A stretch of DNA of 64,000 bases from Harmonia axyridis (Eukaryota; Arthropoda; Insecta; Coleoptera; Coccinellidae), in assembly GCF_914767665.1 (NCBI RefSeq), contig NC_059503.1, positions 58,298,352 to 58,362,351 of the forward strand. Direction: 5' to 3'. Positions 11,561-21,687 of the stretch are shown here, piece after piece. A program made the position numbers and the translations under genes. The first letter of the stretch is position 1. Each line of letters opens with the position of its first letter. A model generated the notes under the pieces. It worked only from the letters and a program-made list of their open reading frames with translations. It searched no databases and was not told the DNA's origin.

Positions 11561-13170
11561 TATTTATTTATTAAATATCAATCTATTAAGCTTCAGAATT
11601 TCGAAAATCCGTGCGTATTAACATATTCGGACATCCTGTATTCACGAAACAAAGGGTAAACAGATAAATTGATGGTTCGTCTAGTCTAGAATCAGAATAG
11701 AGGTCTTTTAACTACAACCAATATTTGTACTATCGATTATCAGTCACTATATTAGGTATAAATAGTAACATTATATAATAATGGTCGTTTCAACTCTTCA
11801 ACATACGGATCGATTCTTTAGTTTAATCTTATCTTTCCATCCCTTAAGATGCCCCAGGCGGCCGAATACTTAATATGCAGATCAAATATCCGAAATTGCC
11901 AGATCTGCAAACCCGTCACCTGTCAAATATAACCTCTCTTCCAAAGTAAACTTCTTACGCGGGCACGGAAGGTATAGGGGGGTAAAGTCAACCAATTTAG
12001 CATACCATTATCTGTAATAACAGACAAAATCGCGAGAGCATAAGTTGCTAAATTGCTAAATTGACAATATTTAAGGCCTCACCTTGGCGCGCAAGCATAT
12101 AATCTTAATACAGTTTCTAACTTTGATAATTAGTGTTCTTAAGCCCCCAGCTAGACAAACACTGCACTAACGGATTTATTCTGGCTGTTCCTGATTTACC
12201 ACCCCCTGGGTTGGGACTCACTAGACGGGAAACGGCAGGTGTGCCATATTTACTTTCGTCCCTATCGATAATATTTTTTTTTCCAATCTTGATTATTGCT
12301 AAACAACGATAGAAAGAGATTTCAAAATTGTTGTTGCACTGGTGTAAACACGTTGAGGAACATGGAATTAAATGAAAACTTCGAAAAATAAGTCTCAGAG
12401 CTTTTCTGGTAGAATAGTTAAGTATATAAGATCCAGTTGAATTTAATAAATAATGCAATGTTATTTTTCTTTCTTGAGAATGTGAATTATCTATTGCATT
12501 ATTTGATGATCATTCCGTGCTTTATTTCCTCAAAGGATATTCATACAAACGAAATCAACAAGAATTCCAGTGATAGGTTGATGAAGGTTTCGCGCAATCT
12601 TATGTGAATATACAGAAATTCATTGTGATCAATGAAAAAAGAAATTAACAACTTCGAAAACAAATATTATTTCCTCAAAATTAGAACCAATTTCCTGAAG
12701 AAAAGGATCGATCAATTTTTTCAAATGAATGAAGCAGTTATATTTCTCACGAAATCAGTTGTTAAATAATATTTTCTTCCTATAGCTGTATTTTGTATGT
12801 TACAAATATCGAGGAAACCTAGTGAATGACACAACAAATAAAGAAGCATTGACGTGACCTCAGTTGTTTTTGAACGCTCATTCATTCATGCGCCTATTGC
12901 GGCCTTGGAGACTATAAAACTGTATATGGGTATATGTGGTCTCCAAGGAACAATTGGCGCTCGGATGCTTCTGATTTCACGTCAGTGCTTCGATTTTTTT
13001 GTCGAGAGTCTGCTTTGATCTCCTGTTGTTCTGATGAAGCAATCAAGACGAATTTCAGCCTGAAGCATGAAATAACAATGATTTTAACTATATTTGGGAC
13101 GCTTAATCTGTAGATGCAATCCGTTTTTTTTTTATCAGCTCTACTTTTTAGATAAATCAACTCATCTACC
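11561..13170. other. No recognised feature
   Basis: Mixed-composition DNA with no family resemblance in any frame that I recognise. The open frame at 12117-12458 (minus) is low in recognisable motifs. Confidence 0.45.
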
Positions 13171-13174
13171 AATT

Positions 13175-13808
13175 TGGGTTTCATTCAGTGGTTACACGAA
13201 ATATTCGTGTTTCTTGTGCCTGTGGGATATTAGGGACAAAACACACCACTGGGTTAGGAAAGATTGGCCTCAAAGTGAAAACATGGACGTTGGGAAAAAC
13301 GTCATCAACGACGATTTGATTGAAAGGGAAAAAATCATACTTCCTCCGTTACATATAATCAGTTGAGCACAGAAAAACTCCAAGCAGGGATATTTGACGG
13401 CACACAAATAAGACAATTAGTTAAGGATTCTGCCTTCATAAATTCGTTGAATCAAGTTGGACGAGAAGCTTGGACATCATTTGTTGCAGTTGTAGGACAT
13501 TTTCTAAGTCAACATAAAGCTGAAAACTATGTTGAAATGGTCGATAAGATGCTTAATAGTTTCAAATCCTTAGGGTGCAATATGAGTATTAAAATACAAT
13601 ATTTACACAGCCACTTTCCAGAAAATTAAGAGATATGAGTGAAGAACAAGATGAAAGATTTCACCAAATATTGAAGTTATGGAAGAGGAGAACCCTCTAC
13701 CAAATAAGATGGGACATGCACATGATGGCAGATTACTGGTGGAGTTTAAAAAGAGACTGTTCAAAAACAAATTCAAGTTGCGAAAAAGAAGCTTTTGGTG
13801 TTGAGTGA
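13175..13808 (+). pseudogene. Broken copy of a multicopy insect protein family of unknown function
   Basis: Three consecutive pieces in different frames follow the order of a family seen many times in insect genomes. First GYTKYSCFLCLWDIRDKTHHW to KIILPPLHI (about 13187-13355). Then TEKLQAGIFDGTQIR through LGCNMSIKIQYLHSHFPEN (13366-13626). Then LRDMSEEQDERFHQ and MHMMADYWWSLKRDC (13626-13775). Between the first two blocks the usual segment after LHIK is missing, which points to a deletion. Between the second and third a one-base loss shifts the frame. I recall the family as uncharacterised and often repeated, so it may travel with a mobile element. Its biochemical role is unknown to me. Confidence 0.75.
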
Positions 13809-16119
13809 CTATTTGATTTCTTCAATGGTTTTTTTTTTGTAAGTTCGACAAAATATTGTATTCTCTTCTGTATAACTAAAATAAAAATTTCGTATCTACT
13901 TTTGTTTACTGCAGTTACAGATTTGAATTGAAATAATGTAACTTATATTTCTCTAAAATTGTATATCTTGAAAAATTGAGCTGGTAGGTAAAAATGGGTA
14001 CGTTATTTGAATTCAGGACATCGAATTGATTTAGCATCAGCTCAAAAAACCTCGACACCAAAACAGCTGTTCTTTTGTGTTGTTATTGTATCTATACACA
14101 AAATCTCAATCGAATCGGATTTGTAATCAAGAAAATATGGCTTTTTTCCAATATGTTTCTTCTTCTGGGTTCAGATGGAACTTGAAATTTTGCAAAAAAC
14201 TCGATATTGTTATATTGTATAAACACACAAAATCTCAAGTAAGTTTTGTTCAATATTCTTCATTAATTTTGTGATTTTGGTTGAGGGACAATTAAAAATT
14301 ACACACGAGGGATAAATTTGTCATTTTTCATTCAAATTTACCTGTTTATGCGATCGAATATGCAGTACTTCCTGGGTGATATTGAGTCGCTCTAGTCTGC
14401 CTGGGTCTATCCGAATCCTTTCTCATCGACTTCCACTTTGTAAACCTAATCATGACTCGTCCGAAAAAGAACGTTACGCCATTGTGGTAAAAGCCAGTCT
14501 TGGTGGTGTTCTGCTCATTGCTGACAAGTAGGTCTATGTCCAGGTGATAGCCAAGGTATTCTTGAAAAACTTCTTGCCCTTAAATTTGAGGAATGCAACC
14601 GTCTACTTATGGTACCTACTGGTTGAGACTACCCGTCTATATGTCCTCAAAAATGACTTCGAAGGGCTGTTACAGATACCGTTCGATTCTTTTCAGTAAC
14701 ATTTGCGAAATAATGGTCGTTCTCATTTAAGTGATAAGATAGTGGAGATTCCATGCACACGCAAAAATTGTCAGGTTACATTCAACAAGTTGAGTGTGAA
14801 TAGAGGGGCCAAGACTTTTGACGATGTTTGCAGTTTCTGGAAAAAGCTAATTCTGACGACTGAACACTGGCTGAAATGTGTTAACTATGAGTGCAATAAG
14901 CGGTGCAATAGGAAGTGTAATATGAAAAATTCAGATCAAATTTTGTGTTTTATTCAACATTAACTTTTCCACATATACTGGTGCTTCTCAAGTCTCTCAA
15001 GCATCATGTCTGACGTCATTCAAATAAAAAACCGTCCAATCTCTAACACAATGAATAAGCAAACCACCGAATTCATTAATTCATTATCATCGAACGCCTG
15101 TTTCGGCAAACTTTCGAACTGAGGCGTTGCTTCTGGACCAAAATGGGGAGGCTGCAGACGAACGCGCGAAGGCTCTCAATATTTAAGTTTTCAATTAATT
15201 AATATTTGTTGTTTTCAATGCGGCTTTTCCCCGCTCTTGCAATAATTGATTCCGTTCCGACTTGATTGTGTTTATGAAATATTCGATCTAGACGTTGTTC
15301 GCAGTTTTGAGTTATCGAATACGAAGATGGAGACGAGAACAATGCTTTGATTGCTGCTGATGAGGAAGCGGAGATGAAAGCAGGTCTGGTGTCACGTGTC
15401 CCGAAATCATGGACAGCACAGTTGAAGGCAGGTTTCGAAATTGATGGATAGAAGGATACTGGCAAAAAATATTGCGTAAAACTGGATATTTTTCGCATAA
15501 ACTGAAATAGTTATTCATAATACAAGTGAGAAGGCATTAATATTCTTCTACTAGTCTAAAATTGAAAAACGAGTCAAGAAGCAGCGAGTTTTTCAAGGAA
15601 CGAGTGTTGAAAATGTTGGAATGAGACTTTCTAGGGGTGATAGTACATTGGCAAATAAGTTTACTTTGATGAATACATTTGCGGTCCAAATGGATATTAA
15701 GGGATATATATCCTTCCAAATTTGATAAAATGTCCTCCTACTAAAAACAATATCTAACTTTTATTTTCATCTGAACCTTGTAGGGGCAGACTTGTTGTTA
15801 GCTACTTATTGTTTATCAACGGCACAAGAAGGTTATAGCATCGGCAAAATTAAGTACAAAGTTTTTCACGACCTGCTAAAATATCCTCATGAATGATTCT
15901 CGCGATGAATGAATCTGATGTTATCATATGTCTACAAAAACTCAAATATCCCGTAAACTGTTTAATTTTTGTGTTTGGATTAGAGTACCTTCTTCATGTA
16001 ATTTTTTTTGGTCCATCAAATGCTTCTGTTTTTCACCAAAACGAAAAAAACGAAGGAAATTTCCTCAGAAAAATCATGACTCACCCACTGGAAACACCCT
16101 TCAGAACAATATCAAGAAT
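13809..16119. other. No recognised gene
   Basis: AT-rich sequence. The open frame at 14703-14963 has several cysteines (CTRKNC, NYECNKRCNRKC) but matches no zinc-binding pattern I can name. About 15080-15180 is GC-richer. No element ends recognised. Confidence 0.4.
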
Positions 16120-16440
16120 GTAGAAGTTTCAAGATCATTGATGTCCATCAGGAACAGAAAAGGTCCCAGACTGCTTCCCTGCGAGACTCCTTTGTTGACA
16201 TATTCAACCTCAGACATAAAAACCTCTCCTCGATTACAGTTGCAAACTCTTTGACTTCAATTGGACAAATAGTTTTTGAGTAACTGTAGTTTACAATCAG
16301 GTATTCCTTATAAAAAGAGCTCATGAATCACGTTATCAAATACCTTAGATAAATCTAGAAAAACCCAAATAGGAACTTCATCATTTTTCAAAGTCTCATC
16401 AATATCACAGACCAATTCAACATCGAGTAGTAGTATTATT
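16120..16440 (-). pseudogene. Decayed reverse transcriptase fragment
   Basis: The minus strand shows WVFLDLSKVFDNVIHELF (about 16310-16375) and GVSQGSSLGPFLFL (about 16150-16195), the adjacent catalytic blocks of a non-LTR reverse transcriptase (usually FLDLSKAFD and GVPQGSVLGP). The YADD block is not readable. Only a small part of the protein remains. Confidence 0.75.
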
Positions 16441-16489
16441 TTTTAGAGAGCTATATTGTTTCTTGGGTACCATCCTACTCACATGAGTC

Positions 16490-17008
16490 TGTATCAAAGT
16501 GAATACATCGAAAACAGTTGCAATCTACTTCGAAGGAACTACAGTAAAGAAAGAGAAAGCAGGAAATGTCAGAATTGAAAATCAGACGATAGAATGGAAA
16601 AAGAAAGCAAATTATCTGGGAGTAATACTAGATGAAAGAATGAATTTCAACAAACAGATAGAAGAAAACAGAAAAAAGGCAAAACAATTGCACGGGAGAC
16701 TGTACCCGCTGCTTAACCATAAAAGTAAACTTTCCTTAGAAAGCAAGGTGGAGATAATAAAAATAGTGCTAATACCAAGCATCGAGTATGCAGGAGTAAC
16801 CTGGTATAATACGAAAGACAATAATAAGGATCAGTTGCAAAGTACGCTAAATACAATAATCAGAACAGCGGTTGGCGCCCCATGGTATATAACCAACCAA
16901 CAAATCAGAGAAGAACTGAAAATTGAAACTATTGAGGAAATAGTTAACAAACAAAGAAAGAAGACAATAGAGACGCTGAAAGAGTATGAGAATAATGAAT
17001 TAAGATAG
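16490..17008 (+). pseudogene. Jockey-like reverse transcriptase, C-terminal fragment
   Basis: An open frame of about 169 residues covers the region after the YADD block of a Jockey-clade ORF2. It shows KANYLGVILDERMNFNKQI, LHGRLYPLLNHKSKLSLE, IPSIEYAGVTWYN and RTAVGAPWYITNQQIREEL, each in the usual order. The catalytic palm, fingers and endonuclease are absent, so it is a 5'-truncated insertion. The frame is open, which suggests moderate age. A faint RT fragment on the opposite strand lies just upstream. Confidence 0.85.
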
Positions 17009-18016
17009 ATACTACAAATCAAAATAAGAATGACGGATAAGAGGAAATACCTTTTTCAAAGGCGTAAGGAATGTAAATTCCGGACCTTGAACAGAAAGAA
17101 GATCTGAGGATCATGGGGATATGTGAGGTTCAGGTTTTTGGGAACGTTCACCTCACCATTTCATAGTGGCTAGATACCGATAATCGTATTATGCACTTCT
17201 ATCTGAGGAAGCCCCATCTCCCTTCCTTATTAGGTAACTTTTTTGAACTAGATAGAGCATTTCGCCCCACCCTTTATCAACAATAAAACACACCTAGAAA
17301 ATCCTTTTTTTTTGTGGGAGATTTTCTCGCACTTAACAAACCGCACAATAAAACACGTCCATCGCCTCTTCCCAACCCCAAAACGGACCATAGACACCGT
17401 CTTCATTTTACTCGCCCTCCATCTGTCAGCACTTCACTCCTCAACGACGTCCCCGTATATTTATCGACGGCCAAAGTGGAAACGTCTGTTGAAAAGACGG
17501 GTTCTGTCGATTTCCCGGGAATCTCTTTTTAAGTGTTCCTGATTTATGGCCGTGGGTCGGTTTGGAAATTGGATAGACGCCGTTTTTCCGCCGCCCCCTT
17601 TCGTATATACGGCCTCTTTATCAGATAGAGGACGATGTGTTTTCGTATGTAGATCGGGGCCGATATAGACACGTAGCGCCCGATATTGCGTTACGGATGG
17701 ATTGGGGAGGCTGTTCGTGACTGATGCTATTATCTGATTTGTTATGTCTTATTTGGGTTTTTCACCCAACTTAGAGTTTTCGGCGATTTGGTGGATCGAT
17801 CAGGCGAATATTTCCATCTGTTTGGCGATACGGTTCAGTGTGTATCATTCCGATATAAGAACTGTAATTTACAAAATTTGTACCAAAAATCGAATGATAT
17901 ATGACTATATTTTTCCTGAATAGCTCGAATTCATGCCTAAAACAGTCTTAGTTGTTTGGTTGATGATGAAATTGGTCATTACCTAACTTTGAATGCATAC
18001 AGATATTTCTCTACTT
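17009..18016. other. No recognised gene; GC-richer island at about 17330-17720
   Basis: The segment 17330-17720 is CpG-rich with blocks such as CCCGGGA and GCCGCCCCC. The overlapping open frames there do not resemble proteins. It may be unique intergenic or regulatory DNA. Confidence 0.4.
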
Positions 18017-18018
18017 AT

Positions 18019-18957
18019 AAAGGGTGTTTTTTTAGAGCTATAGAACTTTAAACTTCAATTAAACAACGACGGATTATTCGATTGAGATGAGTTTTATTTA
18101 TCCGCAAGATAATCTTGTGGCATTACATTTTAAATATGACTTCTGGCATATGACCGCCACGGCTAGCTCGGATGTAGTCCAATCTGGACGTCCAATTTTC
18201 GATGACTTTTTCCAACATTTGTGGCCGTATATCGGCAATAACACGGCGAATGTTTTCTTCCAAATGGTCATGGGTTTGTGGCTTATCCGCATAGACCAAT
18301 GACTTTACATAGCTCCACAGAAAGGAGTCTAGCGGTGTCAAATCACAAGATCTTGGAGGCCAATTCACAGGTCCAAAACGTGAAATTAGGAGGTCACCAA
18401 ACGTGTCTTTCAATAAATCGATTGTGGCACGAGCTGTGTGACATGTTGCGCCGTCTTGTTGGAACCACAGCTCCTGGACATCATGGTTGTTCAATTCAGG
18501 AATGAAAAAGTTAGTAATCATGGCTGTATACCGATCACCATTGACTGCAACGGTCTGGACATCATCGTTTTTGAAGAGGTACGGACCAATGATTCCACCA
18601 GCCCATAAAGCGCACCAAATAGTCAGTTTTTCTGGATGTAACGGTGTTTCGACATACACTTGAGGATTAGCTTCACTCCAAATGCGGCAGTTTTGTTTGT
18701 TGACGTAGCCATTCAACCAGAAGTGCGCTTCATCGCTAAACAAAATAAAATGGACGTAGTGTGCGATACGTATTCCGCACAGAACCATTATTTTCGAACT
18801 GAAATTGCACTATTTGCAAGCGTTGTTCAGGCGTGAGTCTATTCATGATGAATTGCCAAACCAAACTGAGAAAAATCACTTGACAGCTGTTGAATCGGTC
18901 GCCATCTTGAAACGTGATGACAACATAAAGTTATATATCTCGAAAAAAAACACTTGT
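18019..18957 (-). mobile_element. Internally deleted D,D41D mariner-type transposon
   Basis: A 939-bp minus-strand copy with both ends: AAGGGTGTTTTTTTAGAGCT at 18019, and its degraded partner ending CACTTGT at 18957. TA dinucleotides flank it. Compared with the full copy it lacks about 355 bp, between the codons for RALRPFY and ILFSDEAHF. The junction lies in a shared ATTTT tract. Confidence 0.9.
18123..18750 (-). pseudogene. D,D41D transposase, catalytic domain only
   Basis: The catalytic half is open and retains FSDEAHF, FQQDGATCHTA and LTPLD with the same 41-residue spacing. The DNA-binding half is lost in the internal deletion. The true start (MNRLTPEQRL, near 18846 on the minus strand) now runs out of frame and stops soon after RPFY. 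At the position of the stop in the 2965 copy this one has a leucine codon. It cannot make a full transposase but shows the family's unbroken catalytic sequence. Confidence 0.85.
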
Positions 18958-18963
18958 TATATG

Positions 18964-19015
18964 TAGGGATTCATCAAGCTTGACATTTCAACCAACTCCT
19001 TGACTCTCTGAGAAA
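18964..19015. mobile_element. Solo hAT end
   Basis: Starts TAGGGATTCATCAAGCTTGA and continues with CATTTCAACCAACTCCTTGA. This matches the inverted right end of the hAT element at 9724-10507 for about 50 bp. No partner end is nearby. Confidence 0.7.
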
Positions 19016-19020
19016 AATAA

Positions 19021-19149
19021 AAAGGCAGTAGTGAAAAATTGAAGGAAAATGAATAAATCAAATGAATAACAATATAAAAATAAACTGGAAGCAGAAGTAT
19101 ATTATAAGTTTGATAGAAGGCGGAACAAAGAAATTGAAATTTGGAAAAT
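19021..19149. repeat. Left copy of a diverged direct repeat (possible LTR piece)
   Basis: About 130 bp beginning AAAGGCAGTAGTGAAAAATT, with close similarity to 19603-19735 (for example GATAGAAGGCGGAACAAAGA against GATAGAAGGCAGAACAAAGA). The 582-bp offset and the primer-binding-site match between the copies suggest LTR remains. Confidence 0.6.
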
Positions 19150-19412
19150 CGATATAATGGAATTTTTTAGGAAAGATTCAACTCAATTCGAAAGGACGTC
19201 GAATGAAAAATAATATTAGAAAGGCGAAGATCAGTTGTTAGTTGGGTTAAGTTATTATTGTGTTAGTTCAAAAAAATTTAATGTAATTTTAAATTTGAAT
19301 ATTCTGAAATTATTTGAGTGACTAGAATCCACCCCAATTTTCAAAATTTAAAAAAAAATAATATTCATTCTACATTATGAAGATAGATTTCAGTAAGAGA
19401 AATAATATCAAT

Positions 19413-19430
19413 TGGCGCCCAACGTGGGGC
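19413..19430 (+). other. Putative primer-binding site for tRNA-Lys (LTR-retrotransposon trace)
   Basis: The 18 bases TGGCGCCCAACGTGGGGC complement the 3' end of insect tRNA-Lys(CUU) including CCA. They follow the dinucleotide AT and a sequence ending CA, as after an LTR. No gag or pol coding is present nearby, so only a remnant is left. Confidence 0.65.
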
Positions 19431-19602
19431 TGGATAGTCACTTATCAATTTGCTTTCCATTTTGATAAAACTTCAGACTTCATATAAATTATTACATTTT
19501 TTTTTCTTTGAAGTAATCAAAAGGCTCATTCCTGAAATATTACACAAAATTTCAATAAAAAAAAAACAGAAATTACTATTTGTCAATGAGTAAAATTATA
19601 TG

Positions 19603-19735
19603 AAGGCAGTGTTGAAGTGTTAAATTGGAAGAAATTGATTGAATTAAATATATAACAATCTGAAGATAAACTGGAGGCAGAAGAATATTAGAAGCTTGAT
19701 AGAAGGCAGAACAAAGAAAATGAAATTTGGAAAAT
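19603..19735. repeat. Right copy of the diverged direct repeat
   Basis: Second copy of the 19021-19149 sequence. Similarity ends near 19735, about 125 bp before the first tRNA of the array, so the rest of the putative 3' LTR is missing or was replaced. Confidence 0.6.
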
Positions 19736-19859
19736 TTGGAGGAGAGGGCCTATGGTGGTGAAGCTTTTGTTGAGGATTAATGATTTTTTTTTGATTATAA
19801 TTAAAAAAATATTTTTTCATTCTGAGACACGAAATCTCTGAAAAAATCCTCACCACCAC

Positions 19860-19933
19860 AGGCCCCGGAGGGATTCGAACCTTCGATCTCCTGTTTACTA
19901 GACAGGCGCTTTAACCAACTAAGCCACGGCGCC
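19860..19933 (-). tRNA. tRNA-Thr (AGU), edge copy of the array with a T-stem mismatch
   Basis: Same gene as at 8021 except one change: the plus strand reads GAACCTTCG instead of GAACCCTCG. This turns the T-stem into GAAGG/CCCTC with an A-C mismatch at 51-63. A six-T run lies 14 bases past its 3' end (19841-19846). The mismatch may weaken folding, so its function is uncertain. Confidence 0.85.
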
Positions 19934-20211
19934 GATGAGAACATATGGAATATTTATCAAATGTGTGGTCACGGTGTTCTTTGGTAATTTTTTGAAATAT
20001 TCTTCAATATTCCAAGGTTCTGATAATGGGATCAGCCCAATGATTTGCATAAAAAAATAAAAAAAAAATTATGTTCACATCCACCGTCGGTTTTGTGGTC
20101 AAGGAATCATTTTTTCAACCATAGTGCAAAATTTTGTGTGGATAGCGCCTTCAGAACCACAGATAATTCAAGGAGAATATCCTTTCATTCTCAGGCACAA
20201 TCCTCAACCAT

Positions 20212-20285
20212 AGGCCCCGGAGGGATTCGAACCCTCGATCTCCTGTTTACTAGACAGGCGCTTTAACCAACTAAGCCACGGCGCC
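20212..20285 (-). tRNA. tRNA-Thr (AGU), array copy
   Basis: Sequence identical to the isolated gene at 8021. The first run of four T on the minus strand past the 3' end is about 81 bases away (20128-20131), so normal Pol III termination close to the gene is not evident. Confidence 0.92.
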
Positions 20286-20563
20286 GATGAGAACATATGG
20301 AATATTTATCAAATGTGTGGTCACGGTGTTCTTTGGTAATTTTTTGAAATATTCTTCAATATTCCAAGGTTCTGATGATGGGATCAGCCCAATGGTTTGC
20401 ATAAAAAAATAAAAAAAAAATTATGTTCACATCCACCGTCGGTTTTGTGGTCAAGGAATCATTTTTTCAACCATAGTGCAAAATTTTGTGTGGATAGTGC
20501 CTTCAGAACCACAGATAATTCAAGGAGAATATCCTTTCATTCTCAGGCACAATCCTCAACCAT

Positions 20564-20637
20564 AGGCCCCGGAGGGATTCGAACCCTCGATCTCCTGTTT
20601 ACTAGACAGGCGCTTTAACCAACTAAGCCACGGCGCC
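20564..20637 (-). tRNA. tRNA-Thr (AGU), array copy
   Basis: Identical mature sequence to its neighbours. The 3' flank again has no nearby T-run. Confidence 0.92.
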
Positions 20638-20915
20638 GATGAGAACATATGGAATATTTATCAAATGTGTGGTCACGGTGTTCTTTGGTAATTTTTTGAA
20701 ATATTCTTCAATATTCCAAGGTTCTGATGATGGGATCAGCCCAATGATTTGCATAAAAAAATAAAAAAAAAATTATGTTCACATCCACCGTCGGTTTTGT
20801 GGTCAAGGAATCATTTTTTCAACCATAGTGCAAAATTTTGTGTGGATAGCGCCTTCAGAACCACAGATAATTCAAGGAGAATATCCTTTCATTCTCAGGC
20901 ACAATCCTCAACCAT

Positions 20916-20989
20916 AGGCCCCGGAGGGATTCGAACCCTCGATCTCCTGTTTACTAGACAGGCGCTTTAACCAACTAAGCCACGGCGCC
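20916..20989 (-). tRNA. tRNA-Thr (AGU), array copy
   Basis: Identical mature sequence to its neighbours. The 3' flank again has no nearby T-run. Confidence 0.92.
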
Positions 20990-21266
20990 GATGAGAACAT
21001 ATGGAATATTTATCAAATGTGTGGTCATGGTGTTCTTTGGTAATTTTTTGAAATATTCTTCAATATTCCAAGGTTCTGATGATGGGATCAGCCCAATGAT
21101 TCGCATAAAAAATAAAAAAAAAATTATGTTCACATCCACCGTCGGTTTTGTGGTCAAGGAATCATTTTTTCAACCATAGTGCAAAATTTTGTGTGGATAG
21201 CGCCTTCAGAACCACAGATAATTCAAGGAGAATATCCTTTCATTCTCAGGCACAATCCTTAACCAT

Positions 21267-21306
21267 AGGCCCCGGAGGGATTCGAACCCTCGATCTCCTG
21301 TTTACT
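21267..21306 (-). pseudogene. tRNA-Thr (AGU) 3' half, split by the Jockey element
   Basis: Holds the anticodon through the T-arm and acceptor 3' strand. The other half of the same gene is at 25879-25912. The segment 21293-21306 is the left copy of the 14-bp target duplication. Confidence 0.95.
21293..21306. repeat. Target-site duplication, left copy
   Basis: ATCTCCTGTTTACT, matched exactly at 25865-25878. On the tRNA strand it starts with the anticodon AGT. Confidence 0.95.
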
Positions 21307-21687
21307 TGCTTTTGCTTTTATAGTCTTTATTATATTTTAATATGTACATGTTATAATGGTTTACATCATTTGTTGTTTGATATTTTAGTAGTTCCTATCT
21401 ATACATGATTTACCTACAATAATAATAATATTTTGGCTGGACGCCTTTAGATATTCAGAGGTTTTGTTTTTTTTTTTATGTTTTAAGTTATCACTAAAAT
21501 TCAAAGTATTCACAGGAAAATGTAGAGAAAAACCTGTTTTCATTGTTTCCCAGTATCCTGGGCTTAAGCAGTATCAACAATGTATAAAATGAGATATAAA
21601 AAATAACATCAACAATAACAACAACAAAAACAACAATAATTACAGTAGCAATTACAGTAGTAAATAGCCAAAATGTTAGCTATTTTT

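Noticed and set aside
12117..12458. 113-residue minus-strand frame as a host gene
   Set aside because: No domain, no splice context that I can support, and composition like the surrounding non-coding DNA.
19740..19860. GGTGGTG/CACCACC inverted pair as a regulatory hairpin of the tRNA array
   Set aside because: Only about 7-10 bp pair and the distance is about 100 bp; it occurs once and is absent from the other units.
20045..20266. Repeated 73-residue open frames ending in GPGGIRTLDLLFTRQAL (also at 20397, 20749, 26024)
   Set aside because: They are the antisense reading of the tRNA-Thr genes and their spacers; the repetition comes from the array, not from a protein family.
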